From NCBI RefSeq assembly GCF_003014485.1, contig NZ_PYGA01000001.1, positions 248,001 to 312,000 of the forward strand: DNA of 64,000 bases, written 5' to 3'. Under the pieces are notes generated by a model. The model worked only from the letters and a program-made list of their open reading frames with translations, had not been told where the DNA came from and did no database searches. The position numbers were made by a program, and so were the translations under genes. Source of the DNA: Murinocardiopsis flavida (GTDB lineage: Bacteria; Actinomycetota; Actinomycetes; Streptosporangiales; Streptosporangiaceae). Shown in pieces: positions 24,730-32,647 of the stretch (the stretch's first letter is position 1; each line of letters begins with the position of its first letter).

Positions 24730-25902
24730 TCAGTCCGCCGGGCCGGCCAGGACGACGAGGTTGTCGCGGTGCACGATCTCCCGCTCGTACTCCGGGCCGA
24801 GTTCGCGCGCGAGCCACCGGGTGGAGCGGCCCATCAGGCCGGGGACCTCGGCGGCATCGTAGTTGACCAGGCCGCGCGCGACGATGCGGCCGTCCTCGTC
24901 GCGCAGGTCGACGGGGTCGCCGGCGGAGAACTCGCCCTCGACCTTGACCACCCCCGCCGGCAGCAGCGACGCCCTGCGGTGCGCCACCGCGCGCACCGCG
25001 CCGGGGTCGAGGACCACGCTGCCGCGCCCTGCCGTGGCGTGCGCCAGCCACAGGTGCCGGGTCGAGGGGCGGCGCCCCTCGGCCGGGGTGAACAGGGTGC
25101 CGACGGGTTCACCGGCGAGCGCGGGGCCGACGTTCTCGGCCGAGGTCAGCACCGCGGGCACGCCCGCGGTCGTCGCGATCCGGGCGGACTCCACTTTGGT
25201 GACCATGCCGCCGGTGCCGACCCCCCGCTTGCCCGCGCTGCCGATGTCGACGCCGGCAAGGTCGTCGGCCCCCCGGACCTCGGGGATGCGGCGGGCGCCG
25301 GGACGGGCCGGGTTGCCGTCGTACAGCGCGTCGACGTCGGACAGCAGCACCAGGGCGTCGGCCCGCAGCAGGTGCGCGACGAGCGCGGCGAGCCGGTCGT
25401 TGTCGCCGAACCGGATCTCGTGGGTGGCGACCGTGTCGTTCTCGTTGACGACCGGCACCGCCCCGATCTCCAGCAGCCGGGTGAGGGTGCGCTGGGCGTT
25501 GCGGTAGTGCGCCCGGCGCATGAGGTCGTCGACCGTCAGCAGCACCTGCGCCGCGGTGAGGGAGTGCCGCGCGAACGCACCGCTGTAGTGCGCCACCAGC
25601 AGGCCCTGGCCGACGCTTGCCGCGGCCTGCTGGGTGGCGAGATCGCGCGGCCGCCGGGCCAGGCCCAGCGGGGCCGTCCCCGCGGCGACGGCGCCCGAGG
25701 AGACCAGGACGATCTCGACGCCCGCCGCGCGCCGGGCCGCGAGGACGTCGGCGATCCCGGCGACCCGGTCGCGGTCGATCCGCCCGTCGGGCGTCGTCAG
25801 GGAGGACGACCCCACCTTGACCACGACCCGGCGGGCACCGGTCAGCTCGGCGCGCGGCGCCGCGCCGCCGGTGTGCGGTGCCGCCGCGCCGCCTACGTCC
25901 AC
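24730..25902 (-). CDS. proB: Glutamate 5-kinase
   Basis: 390 residues, GTG start. It phosphorylates glutamate to gamma-glutamyl phosphate, the first and feedback-controlled step of proline synthesis. The amino-acid kinase domain (about 22-275) shows VVVKVGSSSLTTPDG, IVLVSSGAVAAGTAPLGL, VVNENDTVATHEIRFGDNDR and GVGTGGMVTKVESARIAT. A C-terminal PUA domain (about 300-385) makes it the long, two-domain form. It starts 25 bp after the obg stop and is probably in the obg transcription unit. Its usual follower, proA, is 17.4 kb away. Confidence 0.97.
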   Translation of the reverse strand: MDVGGAAAPHTGGAAPRAELTGARRVVVKVGSSSLTTPDGRIDRDRVAGIADVLAARRAAGVEIVLVSSGAVAAGTAPLGLARRPRDLATQQAAASVGQGLLVAHYSGAFARHSLTAAQVLLTVDDLMRRAHYRNAQRTLTRLLEIGAVPVVNENDTVATHEIRFGDNDRLAALVAHLLRADALVLLSDVDALYDGNPARPGARRIPEVRGADDLAGVDIGSAGKRGVGTGGMVTKVESARIATTAGVPAVLTSAENVGPALAGEPVGTLFTPAEGRRPSTRHLWLAHATAGRGSVVLDPGAVRAVAHRRASLLPAGVVKVEGEFSAGDPVDLRDEDGRIVARGLVNYDAAEVPGLMGRSTRWLARELGPEYEREIVHRDNLVVLAGPAD

Positions 25903-25927
25903 GTCCCGTCCTCTGCGCCGCCTGCGG

Positions 25928-27322
25928 TCACGACCGCCGCCGGTCGGCCCGGTCGACGCCGTCGAGCCGGGAGTCGGTGCCGCGCGGGCCGATGGGGGTC
26001 TGGTCGGCGTCGAGCGAGGGGTCCCAGTCGAACACGACGGAGTCGTCCTCGTCGCCGATGTAGACCTCGGCGCCGGGGAGCGCCCCGGCCTTGGCCAGCG
26101 CCGCCTCGATACCGAGGCGGTTCAGCCGGTCGCCGAGGTAGCCCACCGCCTCGTCGTTGGAGAAGTCGGTCTGGCGCACCCACCGCGCCGGCTTGTCGCC
26201 GCGGATCCGGAAGGCGTTCTCGCCGGCCCTGACCACCTCGAAGGAGACGCCGCCGAGCTGCTTGGGCCGCAGCACCACCCGGGTCGGTTCGGGCTCCGGG
26301 CGCGCGGCGCGGGCCGCCTCGACCTGCGCCGCCATGGCGAAGGTGAGTTCGCGCAGCCCTTCGCGCGACGCCGCGGAGACGGTGCACACGGTGAGGCCCC
26401 GCTCGGTGAGCATCGGGGTGACGAACTCGGCGAGCTCCCGCGCCTCGGGCACGTCGGCCTTGTTCAGCACCACGATGCGCGGGCGGTCGGACAGGTCGGT
26501 GCCGACCTTCTCGCCGTAGGCGGCGAGTTCGGCCTCGATGACGTCGAGGTCGCTGAGCGGGTCGCGGCCCTGCTCGAAGGTCGCGCAGTCGAGCACGTGC
26601 ACGAGCGTGGAGCAGCGTTCCACGTGCCGCAGGAAGCCCAGCCCCAGCCCCTTGCCGTCGCTCGCCCCGGGGATCAGGCCGGGGACGTCGGCGACGACGA
26701 ACTGGGTGGCGCCGGCCTCGACCACCCCGAGGTTGGGGATGAGGGTCGTGAACGGGTAGTCGGCGATCTTGGGCCGCGCCGCCGACACCGCGGCGATCAG
26801 CGACGACTTGCCCGCGCTGGGGAAGCCCACCAGGCCGACGTCGGCGATGGTCTTGATCTCCAGCCGGACGTCGGCTTCGTCGCCGGGCTCGCCCTTGAGC
26901 GCGAACCCGGGCGCCTTGCGCTTGGGTGACGCCAGCGCGGCGTTGCCGAGGCCGCCGTGCCCGCCTTCGGCGATGACCAGGCGGGTGCCGGCCCCGATGA
27001 GGTCGGCGATCACCGCGCCGTCGGGGGAGGTGACAACGGTGCCGTCGGGCACCGGCAGCACCAGTTCGGTCCCGTTGGCGCCGGAGCGGTGCCCGCCCTG
27101 CCCCGGTGTGCCGTTCGCCGCCTTGCGGTGCGGGCGGCGCTGGTATTCCAGCAGGGTGGCGACGTTGGGGTCGACCTCCAGCACGACGTCGCCGCCCCTG
27201 CCGCCGTTGGCGCCGTCGGGGCCGCCCAGCGGCTTGAACTTCTCACGGTGTACGGAGGCGCAGCCGTGCCCGCCGTCACCGGCCTTGAGGTGCAAGACCG
27301 CTTCGTCGACGAAGTCCGGCAT
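25928..27322 (-). CDS. obg: GTPase Obg (CgtA), ribosome assembly factor
   Basis: 464 residues with GGAG before the ATG. The Gly-rich Obg fold spans about 1-158 ([20 protein letters not shown]). The G domain runs about 160-335 with P-loop [16 protein letters not shown] (G3), NKAD (G4) and SAAS (G5). A C-terminal OCT domain (about 350-430) ends in [17 protein letters not shown]. Obg binds the 50S subunit and links GTP level to ribosome maturation and, in Streptomyces, to development. It follows the rplU-rpmA pair but is separated from it by a strong terminator, so it likely has its own promoter within 27323-27392. Confidence 0.97.
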   Translation of the reverse strand: MPDFVDEAVLHLKAGDGGHGCASVHREKFKPLGGPDGANGGRGGDVVLEVDPNVATLLEYQRRPHRKAANGTPGQGGHRSGANGTELVLPVPDGTVVTSPDGAVIADLIGAGTRLVIAEGGHGGLGNAALASPKRKAPGFALKGEPGDEADVRLEIKTIADVGLVGFPSAGKSSLIAAVSAARPKIADYPFTTLIPNLGVVEAGATQFVVADVPGLIPGASDGKGLGLGFLRHVERCSTLVHVLDCATFEQGRDPLSDLDVIEAELAAYGEKVGTDLSDRPRIVVLNKADVPEARELAEFVTPMLTERGLTVCTVSAASREGLRELTFAMAAQVEAARAARPEPEPTRVVLRPKQLGGVSFEVVRAGENAFRIRGDKPARWVRQTDFSNDEAVGYLGDRLNRLGIEAALAKAGALPGAEVYIGDEDDSVVFDWDPSLDADQTPIGPRGTDSRLDGVDRADRRRS

Positions 27323-27392
27323 GGTTTCTCCTGTACTCGATCCGAAGGCCGCCGCCGCCCGGACGGCGTCCGATAAAACCGGCCCGACGAAA

Positions 27393-27433
27393 ACGCGTAG
27401 GGCGGGCCAGCAGAACTGGCCCGCCCTACGCGT
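27393..27433 (-). terminator. Intrinsic terminator of rplU-rpmA
   Basis: Perfect 18-bp arms (27393-27410 and 27416-27433), 5-nt loop, followed on the minus strand by TTTT. This is the most canonical intrinsic terminator of the minus-strand core cluster. Confidence 0.9.
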
Positions 27434-27464
27434 CAGAACTCTCAGTGGCGTCGCGCCGGTGGCC

Positions 27465-27731
27465 CTACTCTGCGGGGGCCGGTGCCGGGACGATGCTCAC
27501 GGCCTTGCGGCCGCGCACCCGGCCGAACTCCACGCTACCCGCGACCAGCGCGAACAGGGTGTCGTCGCCGCCGCGGCCGACGTTGAGGCCGGGGTGGAAG
27601 TGGGTACCGCGCTGGCGGATCAGGATCTCGCCGGCGTTCACGGCCTGCCCGCCGAAGCGCTTGACGCCCAGGCGCTGGGCATTGGAGTCGCGGCCGTTAC
27701 GGCTGGACGATGCGCCCTTTTTGTGTGCCAT
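27465..27731 (-). CDS. rpmA: 50S ribosomal protein L27
   Basis: 88 residues, standard length. Start [20 protein letters not shown] has the direct actinobacterial N-terminus, without the cleavable extension found in some Firmicutes. Core [20 protein letters not shown] and the closing [15 protein letters not shown] match L27 throughout. L27 reaches into the peptidyl-transferase centre. It is 15 bp downstream of rplU, co-transcribed, and ends at the terminator at 27393-27433. Confidence 0.98.
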   Translation of the reverse strand: MAHKKGASSSRNGRDSNAQRLGVKRFGGQAVNAGEILIRQRGTHFHPGLNVGRGGDDTLFALVAGSVEFGRVRGRKAVSIVPAPAPAE

Positions 27732-27746
27732 GTCGCGCTCCTCCTG

Positions 27747-28058
27747 CTACTTCGCGTTGATGCCGGTGACGCGGACCCGGGTGTACTTCTGGCGGTGCCC
27801 CAGGCGCTTCTTGTAACCGGTCTTGTTCTTGTACTTGATGATGTTGATCTTGGGGCCCTTGACCTCGCCGAGAACCTCGGCGCTGACCTGGTAGCCGCCC
27901 AGCTCGGACCCCTCGGTGACGACCTTGTCGCCGTCGACGACCAGGATGGGCTCCCACTTGAGGGTGGAGCCGACCTCGTCGGTCACCTTGTCGATCTTCA
28001 AGACGTCATCGACGGAGACCTTCTCCTGTCGGCCGCCCGCTCGCACGATCGCGTACAC
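27747..28058 (-). CDS. rplU: 50S ribosomal protein L21
   Basis: 103 residues from the GTG at 28058, giving the standard VYAIVRAGGRQEKVSVDDVL start; the frame is open upstream but the extra sequence is not L21. The end IIKYKNKTGYKKRLGHRQKY is diagnostic. L21 binds 23S rRNA domain II. It heads the rplU-rpmA unit with a long leader (28059-about 28200). Confidence 0.97.
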   Translation of the reverse strand: MYAIVRAGGRQEKVSVDDVLKIDKVTDEVGSTLKWEPILVVDGDKVVTEGSELGGYQVSAEVLGEVKGPKINIIKYKNKTGYKKRLGHRQKYTRVRVTGINAK

Positions 28059-28215
28059 CGGGAAACTCACTTCCTTGCTCGCTTGAAGAAACATGCGCTC
28101 ATGAATCGACCGCAATCCAACCGCTCGCCTCCCCGATGGGGGGCGTGGAATCGAAAGGAGGTCTCGGGCGCGCGAACATGTGGGGCGCGCCGACGCACCG
28201 TCCATAAGATTACCA
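28059..28215 (-). promoter_or_regulatory. rplU leader with candidate promoter
   Basis: On the minus strand, TAATCT near 28206-28211 is a plausible -10 box, giving a leader of about 140 nt. The leader contains a short ccccatcgggg hairpin around 28130-28142, followed by an AT-richer segment up to the GTG. Such leaders upstream of rplU can mediate ribosomal-protein feedback, but I cannot match a known leader family. Confidence 0.4.
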
Positions 28216-28263
28216 CCCGCCCATCGGGGACGAGCACGCTCATCAGGGACCGGTAAAGGCCCC

Positions 28264-31050
28264 TCAGCCGGCCTCCGCCGCGGCCTCGGACGCCGCCGAC
28301 GCGGCCTTGGTGCGCCGGGTCCGGCGGCGGCGCGGACGCTCCGCCTCGGGCTCCGCGGCGACCTCAGCCGGCGCGGTGTCGACCGCCGCGGCCGGCGCCT
28401 CGGCCTCCGGGGCGTCCTTCTCGGCGCCCTTGGCGTCGTCCTTCCGGCTGCGGCGGGGCGACTTCCGCGGCTTCTTCGCCGGGGCCTCCGCCGCCGGGGC
28501 CTCGGGCTCCGCTTCGGGTTCGGGCGCGGCCTCCGCCGGTTCGCGGACCTGTTCGTCGGCCGCGGCGTCGTCCTTGGCCGGCTTGTCCTGGGACTTGCCC
28601 TTCTTCTTGCGCCCGCCGCCGGAGGACTGCTGCCCGCTCTGGCCGCCACCGCCGTTGCCGTTGCCGGACCCCTTGGCCTCCACCGGCTCGGTGGAGATCA
28701 TCAGCCCGCGCCCGTTGCAGGTCTCGCAGGTGTGCGAGAACGCCTCCAGCAGGCCCTGGCCGACCCGCTTGCGGGTCATCTGCACGAGGCCCAGCGAGGT
28801 CACCTCGGCGACCTGGTGCTTGGTGCGGTCGCGCGAGAGGCACTCCAGCAGCCGCCGCAGCACGAGGTCGCGGTTGGACTCCAGCACCATGTCGATGAAG
28901 TCGATGACGATGATGCCGCCGATGTCGCGCAGCCGCAGCTGGCGGACGATCTCCTCGGCGGCCTCCAGGTTGTTCTTGGTGACGGTCTCTTCGAGGTTGC
29001 CGCCCTGGCCGGTGAACTTGCCGGTGTTCACGTCGACCACGGTCATGGCCTCGGTCCGGTCGATGACCAGCGACCCGCCGCTCGGCAGCCAGACCTTGCG
29101 GTCGAGCGCCTTGGCGATCTGCTCGTCGATGCGGTACGCCTCGAAGACGTCGCGCTCGCCGTCGTACTTCTTGAGCCGCTCGGCCAGGTTCGGCGCCACG
29201 TAGTCGACGTACTCCTCGACCGTGGCCTGCGCCTCCTCACCGGCGACCACCATGGAGGAGAAGTCCTCGTTGAAGACGTCGCGCACGACCCGGATGGTGA
29301 GGTCGGGCTCGCTGTTGAGCAGCGACGGCGCGCTCGCGGTCTTCGACTTCTTCTTGATCGACTCCCACTGCTTGGCGAGCCGGGTGATGTCGCGCTCCAG
29401 CTCCTCCTCGCTCGCCCCCTCGGACGCGGTGCGCACGATGACACCGGCGTTCTCGGGCATGACCTTCTTCAGGATCTGCTTGAGCCGCGCGCGCTCCTTG
29501 TCGGGGAGCTTGCGGCTGATCCCGGTCATCGAGCCTTCGGGGACGTAGACGAGGTAGCGGCCGGGAAGGCTGATCTGGCTGGTCAGCCGGGCGCCCTTGT
29601 GACCGAGCGGGTCCTTGGTGACCTGCACCAGGACCGACTGCCCCGACTTCAGCGCGGACTCGATGCGCTTGGGCTGGCCCTCCAGCCCGGACGCGTCCCA
29701 GTTGACCTCGCCCGCGTACAGCACGGCGTTGCGGCCCTTGCCGATGTCGACGAACGCCGCCTCCATCGACGGCAGCACGTTCTGCACCCGGCCCAGGTAG
29801 ACGTTGCCGACGTAGGACTTGTGGCTCGCGCGGTCGACGTAGTGCTCGACGAGGACGTCGTCCTCGAGCACCGCGATCTGGGTGCGCTCGCCGTTGCGGC
29901 GGATGACGAGGTCGCGCTTGACCGCCTCGCGGCGCGCCAGGAACTCCGACTCGGTGATGATCGGCGCGCGGCGGCGGCCCTGCTCGCGGCCCTCGCGGCG
30001 GCGCTGCTTCTTGGCTTCGAGCCGGGTCGAGCCGCGGACCGACTGGACCTCGTCCTCGATGGGACGCTCGGGGCGCGGTTCGCGCACCCGCACGACGGTG
30101 TTGGGCGGGTCGTCGGTCCCGCCGCCGCCGTCGTCGTCGCCGCTGGCGCGCCGCCGCCTGCGGCGGCGCCTGCGGCTGGAGGCGGAGTCGTCGCCGTTGT
30201 CGTCGGAGTCGTCCGCTGCGGAACCGCCGCTGCCGCCGTCGCGGCCGGCGGATTCGGTCGAGCCGTCGGCACCGCCGTCGGCGGAGTCGCGGCCCGAGCC
30301 GCCGGAGGTCTCGGCGCCCCCTTCGTCGCCGCGGAGCTTGCCCCTGCCGCGGCCGCCCCTGCGCCTGCGCCGCCGCGAGGGGCGGTCGTCGTCATCGTCG
30401 TCGTCATCGTCGGACTCCGCAGCCTCGGCCTCGGCCTCCGCCGGGGCGGGTGCGGCCTCCTCGACCACCCGCGCGACCCGCTTGCTCTCGGCGCGGGCCG
30501 GTGCGACGGGCGGCTGGAACAGCACCATGGCGGGCCGGAACGAGAGCTGGTCGGCGTCCTCGGCGTCCTCGGCGAGTTCGGGGTCCTCGGCGTCGTCGAG
30601 GCGAACGGCCTCCTCGGCGAACGGGTCGCCGGCCTCGGGCGCGGCGTTCTCGGCCGGGACCGGCGCCACGGGCGCGGGCTCCTCCGGCGCCGCGGCCGCG
30701 GCCTTGGTCCGCCGGGTACGCGTGGTCTTCGCCCGGGTGCGCTTCGCGGCGGGCGCGGGGGCCTCCTCCTCGGCGGGGGCCTGCCCGGCTTCCTCGGCTG
30801 CGACGTCCTCGATCACGGCGGAGTCGGTGCCGGCGGCCACCGTCGTGGGCGCGGCGGGGGCGGGCTCGGGTTCGGGCGGCGGGCCGGCGGCGCGGCGGGC
30901 GCCGCGCCCCTTGCCCGGCGCACTCACCTGCACCTGGACGTCCTCGGACTGCGGAACCGCCGTCGTGGCGTTCGCGGTCCGGTCGGTTTCTTCGTCTGTA
31001 GTTGTGCCCGCGGTGCCTTCGGCACCGCTACTGGGCTCGTTTTCGAGCAT
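28264..31050 (-). CDS. rne: Ribonuclease E/G family protein
   Basis: 928 residues, with GGGAG upstream of the ATG. A long acidic/Ala-rich and then Arg-rich N-terminal extension (about 1-370, including runs of Asp followed by RRRRRGGRGRG) precedes the catalytic core. The core shows the S1 region (YVGNVYLGRVQNVLPSMEAA), the DNase I-like site IGGIIVIDFIDMVLESNRDL with the metal-binding Asp residues, and the zinc-link CETCNGRG. A second low-complexity tail of about 170 residues follows. This layout, with scaffolds on both sides, matches actinobacterial RNase E/G, which initiates mRNA decay and rRNA processing. It precedes rplU. Confidence 0.95.
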   Translation of the reverse strand: MLENEPSSGAEGTAGTTTDEETDRTANATTAVPQSEDVQVQVSAPGKGRGARRAAGPPPEPEPAPAAPTTVAAGTDSAVIEDVAAEEAGQAPAEEEAPAPAAKRTRAKTTRTRRTKAAAAAPEEPAPVAPVPAENAAPEAGDPFAEEAVRLDDAEDPELAEDAEDADQLSFRPAMVLFQPPVAPARAESKRVARVVEEAAPAPAEAEAEAAESDDDDDDDDDRPSRRRRRRGGRGRGKLRGDEGGAETSGGSGRDSADGGADGSTESAGRDGGSGGSAADDSDDNGDDSASSRRRRRRRRRASGDDDGGGGTDDPPNTVVRVREPRPERPIEDEVQSVRGSTRLEAKKQRRREGREQGRRRAPIITESEFLARREAVKRDLVIRRNGERTQIAVLEDDVLVEHYVDRASHKSYVGNVYLGRVQNVLPSMEAAFVDIGKGRNAVLYAGEVNWDASGLEGQPKRIESALKSGQSVLVQVTKDPLGHKGARLTSQISLPGRYLVYVPEGSMTGISRKLPDKERARLKQILKKVMPENAGVIVRTASEGASEEELERDITRLAKQWESIKKKSKTASAPSLLNSEPDLTIRVVRDVFNEDFSSMVVAGEEAQATVEEYVDYVAPNLAERLKKYDGERDVFEAYRIDEQIAKALDRKVWLPSGGSLVIDRTEAMTVVDVNTGKFTGQGGNLEETVTKNNLEAAEEIVRQLRLRDIGGIIVIDFIDMVLESNRDLVLRRLLECLSRDRTKHQVAEVTSLGLVQMTRKRVGQGLLEAFSHTCETCNGRGLMISTEPVEAKGSGNGNGGGGQSGQQSSGGGRKKKGKSQDKPAKDDAAADEQVREPAEAAPEPEAEPEAPAAEAPAKKPRKSPRRSRKDDAKGAEKDAPEAEAPAAAVDTAPAEVAAEPEAERPRRRRTRRTKAASAASEAAAEAG

Positions 31051-31210
31051 CCGGGCGGTCTCCCGTCAGAGTCCCCGGGCGCGGCACCGTTCCGTTCGGA
31101 TCTTTTCGTGCCGCTGCGCGCGGGAACTGTCGTCTCTATGTCGTCACCGGCCGCGCTCTGGGCGCAGCCGGGTCAAAGTCTGCAAAGGTCGCCCACGTTC
31201 CACGGTGTGG

Positions 31211-32137
31211 TCACGCATCTGACGTGCTCCGCGCGGGCGTCGACAACGGCGGTGTCTCCGGTACGAGGCCGACCGGTACGGTCGGCGCCGTCCGCTCGCC
31301 GGGTGGTCCGCCGATGCGACCGGCGTCCCGGTCGGCGGCGGTACCAACGGCGAATGGATCGCCGATCGTTCCGGCGGTCTCGTCAAGGGGCCCCTGCGCC
31401 AGCCTGGTCATCAGCGGTGATGACGGCGGCGCGAGGCCGGCCACCTGGCGGAGACCGGTCACCACGTCGTCGGGTCGAACGGCAGGTGTCGTGTGCCGGA
31501 CGACCATGCGAAGTATGGCATATATATCGTATTGCACCGCTGAGGCACGCGGGTCCGATTCCATCCGGACCACGGCCTCCCTGGTATCGAAGCGACGGCG
31601 GCCCTTCTTGGTGACCCGCTCCACCTCGACCGAATCGGCCGCGAGGAACACGGCCACCGCCGCCGCGGCGTCGCCGGGTGCGACTCCGGGCATCTCCACT
31701 CGCCATTCCGACGCCTGGAGACGGTCGGCCAGACCGTCGGGACCCGCCTCGACGACCTCGACGATGTCGATGCCATCGGGCATGGCCCGGTCGAGCCGGG
31801 ACCGGACGTCGTCCGGGTCGCCGTGCGCGGCGAGCGTCATCTCGAAGTACTCCGCCTCACTGGCGACCCCGGTGGGGGCGGCGCCGGTGTAGGAGAGCTT
31901 CGGGTGCGGCGAGAACCCCGCTGAGAACGCCACGGGAACCGCGGCCCTGCGCAACGCGCGCTCCAGCGCCCGGGCGATGTCGCGATGGCTCGCGAACCGC
32001 ATCCGACCGCGCTTGGCGTAGCGGACGCGCAGGCGTTGCGCCCGGTCTCCGTTGGAGGACGGGTGAGCGTCCTCAGGTGCGGGGGGCAGTGCTGCTCCTT
32101 TCCGTCCAGGTTCGACCGGCCGCCGGGTGTGTCCCAT
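31211..32137 (-). CDS. TIGR03936-type radical-SAM-associated protein (DUF2344)
   Basis: 308 residues from the ATG at 32137 (AGGG six bases upstream). The domain begins at LRVRYAKRGRMRFASHRDIA, continues AFSAGFSPHPKLSYTGAAPT and VASEAEYFEMTL, and is complete by about residue 205. The C-terminal 100 residues are variable. This family nearly always neighbours, or is fused to, the TIGR03960 radical-SAM protein, here encoded 510 bp upstream. The biochemical role is unknown; the pair is suspected to modify RNA or a ribosomal component because of linkage with rne, rplU and rpmA. Confidence 0.9.
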   Translation of the reverse strand: MGHTRRPVEPGRKGAALPPAPEDAHPSSNGDRAQRLRVRYAKRGRMRFASHRDIARALERALRRAAVPVAFSAGFSPHPKLSYTGAAPTGVASEAEYFEMTLAAHGDPDDVRSRLDRAMPDGIDIVEVVEAGPDGLADRLQASEWRVEMPGVAPGDAAAAVAVFLAADSVEVERVTKKGRRRFDTREAVVRMESDPRASAVQYDIYAILRMVVRHTTPAVRPDDVVTGLRQVAGLAPPSSPLMTRLAQGPLDETAGTIGDPFAVGTAADRDAGRIGGPPGERTAPTVPVGLVPETPPLSTPARSTSDA

Positions 32138-32647
32138 TGCACCCTGCGTGCCGACCCGCGGAGCGGCCGTGCCGCCGCGGGTCAACCGGCTGTCTCTTCG
32201 AGGTGGCCCCTGGTGTGAGGCCGCCTCCCATTCAGGTTACGGTGCGCTCCAAGGCCGTCGCGCCAGCGGCCCCTGGCCGGGGCCGTCGGCGGCGCGCACC
32301 GTGCGGTGGGCCCGGTGCCGCCCCGAGGCGGCGCCCGGCTCCGCGCGGTCCACACGTGTGGCCTTCCCCGCCGGGGGGCGGTTGAAAAGCCGTCGGCCGC
32401 GGCCCCCGACCCGGCCGCCCGCCCGTGGCCGAACCCTGCCACGGGCCCTCCGCGACCTGCGGCGCCGGAACCCGCAAGAAATTCTTCAAAGAATCTTCGC
32501 GGGCATGCAAACCATTCGGAGCGCCCACTCGTCTTAGTACACGTACGGCCCGGCGCGAGCGGGGCGCCGGGCCGTACTTCATCCTCTGCCCGGTGCCACG
32601 GCACCGGGCTTTTGCGTTGTCAGGGGCCGGTGTTGTCAGGGGCCCAT
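32138..32647. other. Non-coding region between the radical-SAM pair
   Basis: No CDS is supported over 510 bp. The right third carries one AT-rich and two GC-rich stem-loops (32471-32613). The left part is GC-rich without clear structure and should hold the promoter of the TIGR03936 gene. Confidence 0.6.
32471..32613 (+). ncRNA. Candidate structured small RNA with intrinsic terminator
   Basis: Three stem-loops occur in a row: cccgc...gcggg around an AT-rich core (32471-32503); 14-bp perfect arms at 32543-32556 and 32564-32577; and gcccggtgcc/ggcaccgggc (32588-32597, 32600-32609) followed by TTTT at 32610-32613. The T-run places termination on the plus strand, yet every gene between 24.7 and 47.4 kb is on the minus strand. 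A plus-strand small RNA is the simplest reading. No promoter was fixed. Confidence 0.4.

Noticed and set aside
28180-31614. A plus-strand open frame of more than 1,100 codons opposite RNase E/G
   Set aside because: It is a mirror frame of the GC-rich rne gene, low in complexity and without any domain; the minus strand has the full RNase E/G motifs.
32138-32470. A protein gene in the spacer between the radical-SAM pair
   Set aside because: All open frames are short or Arg/Pro-rich and lack ribosome-binding sites.
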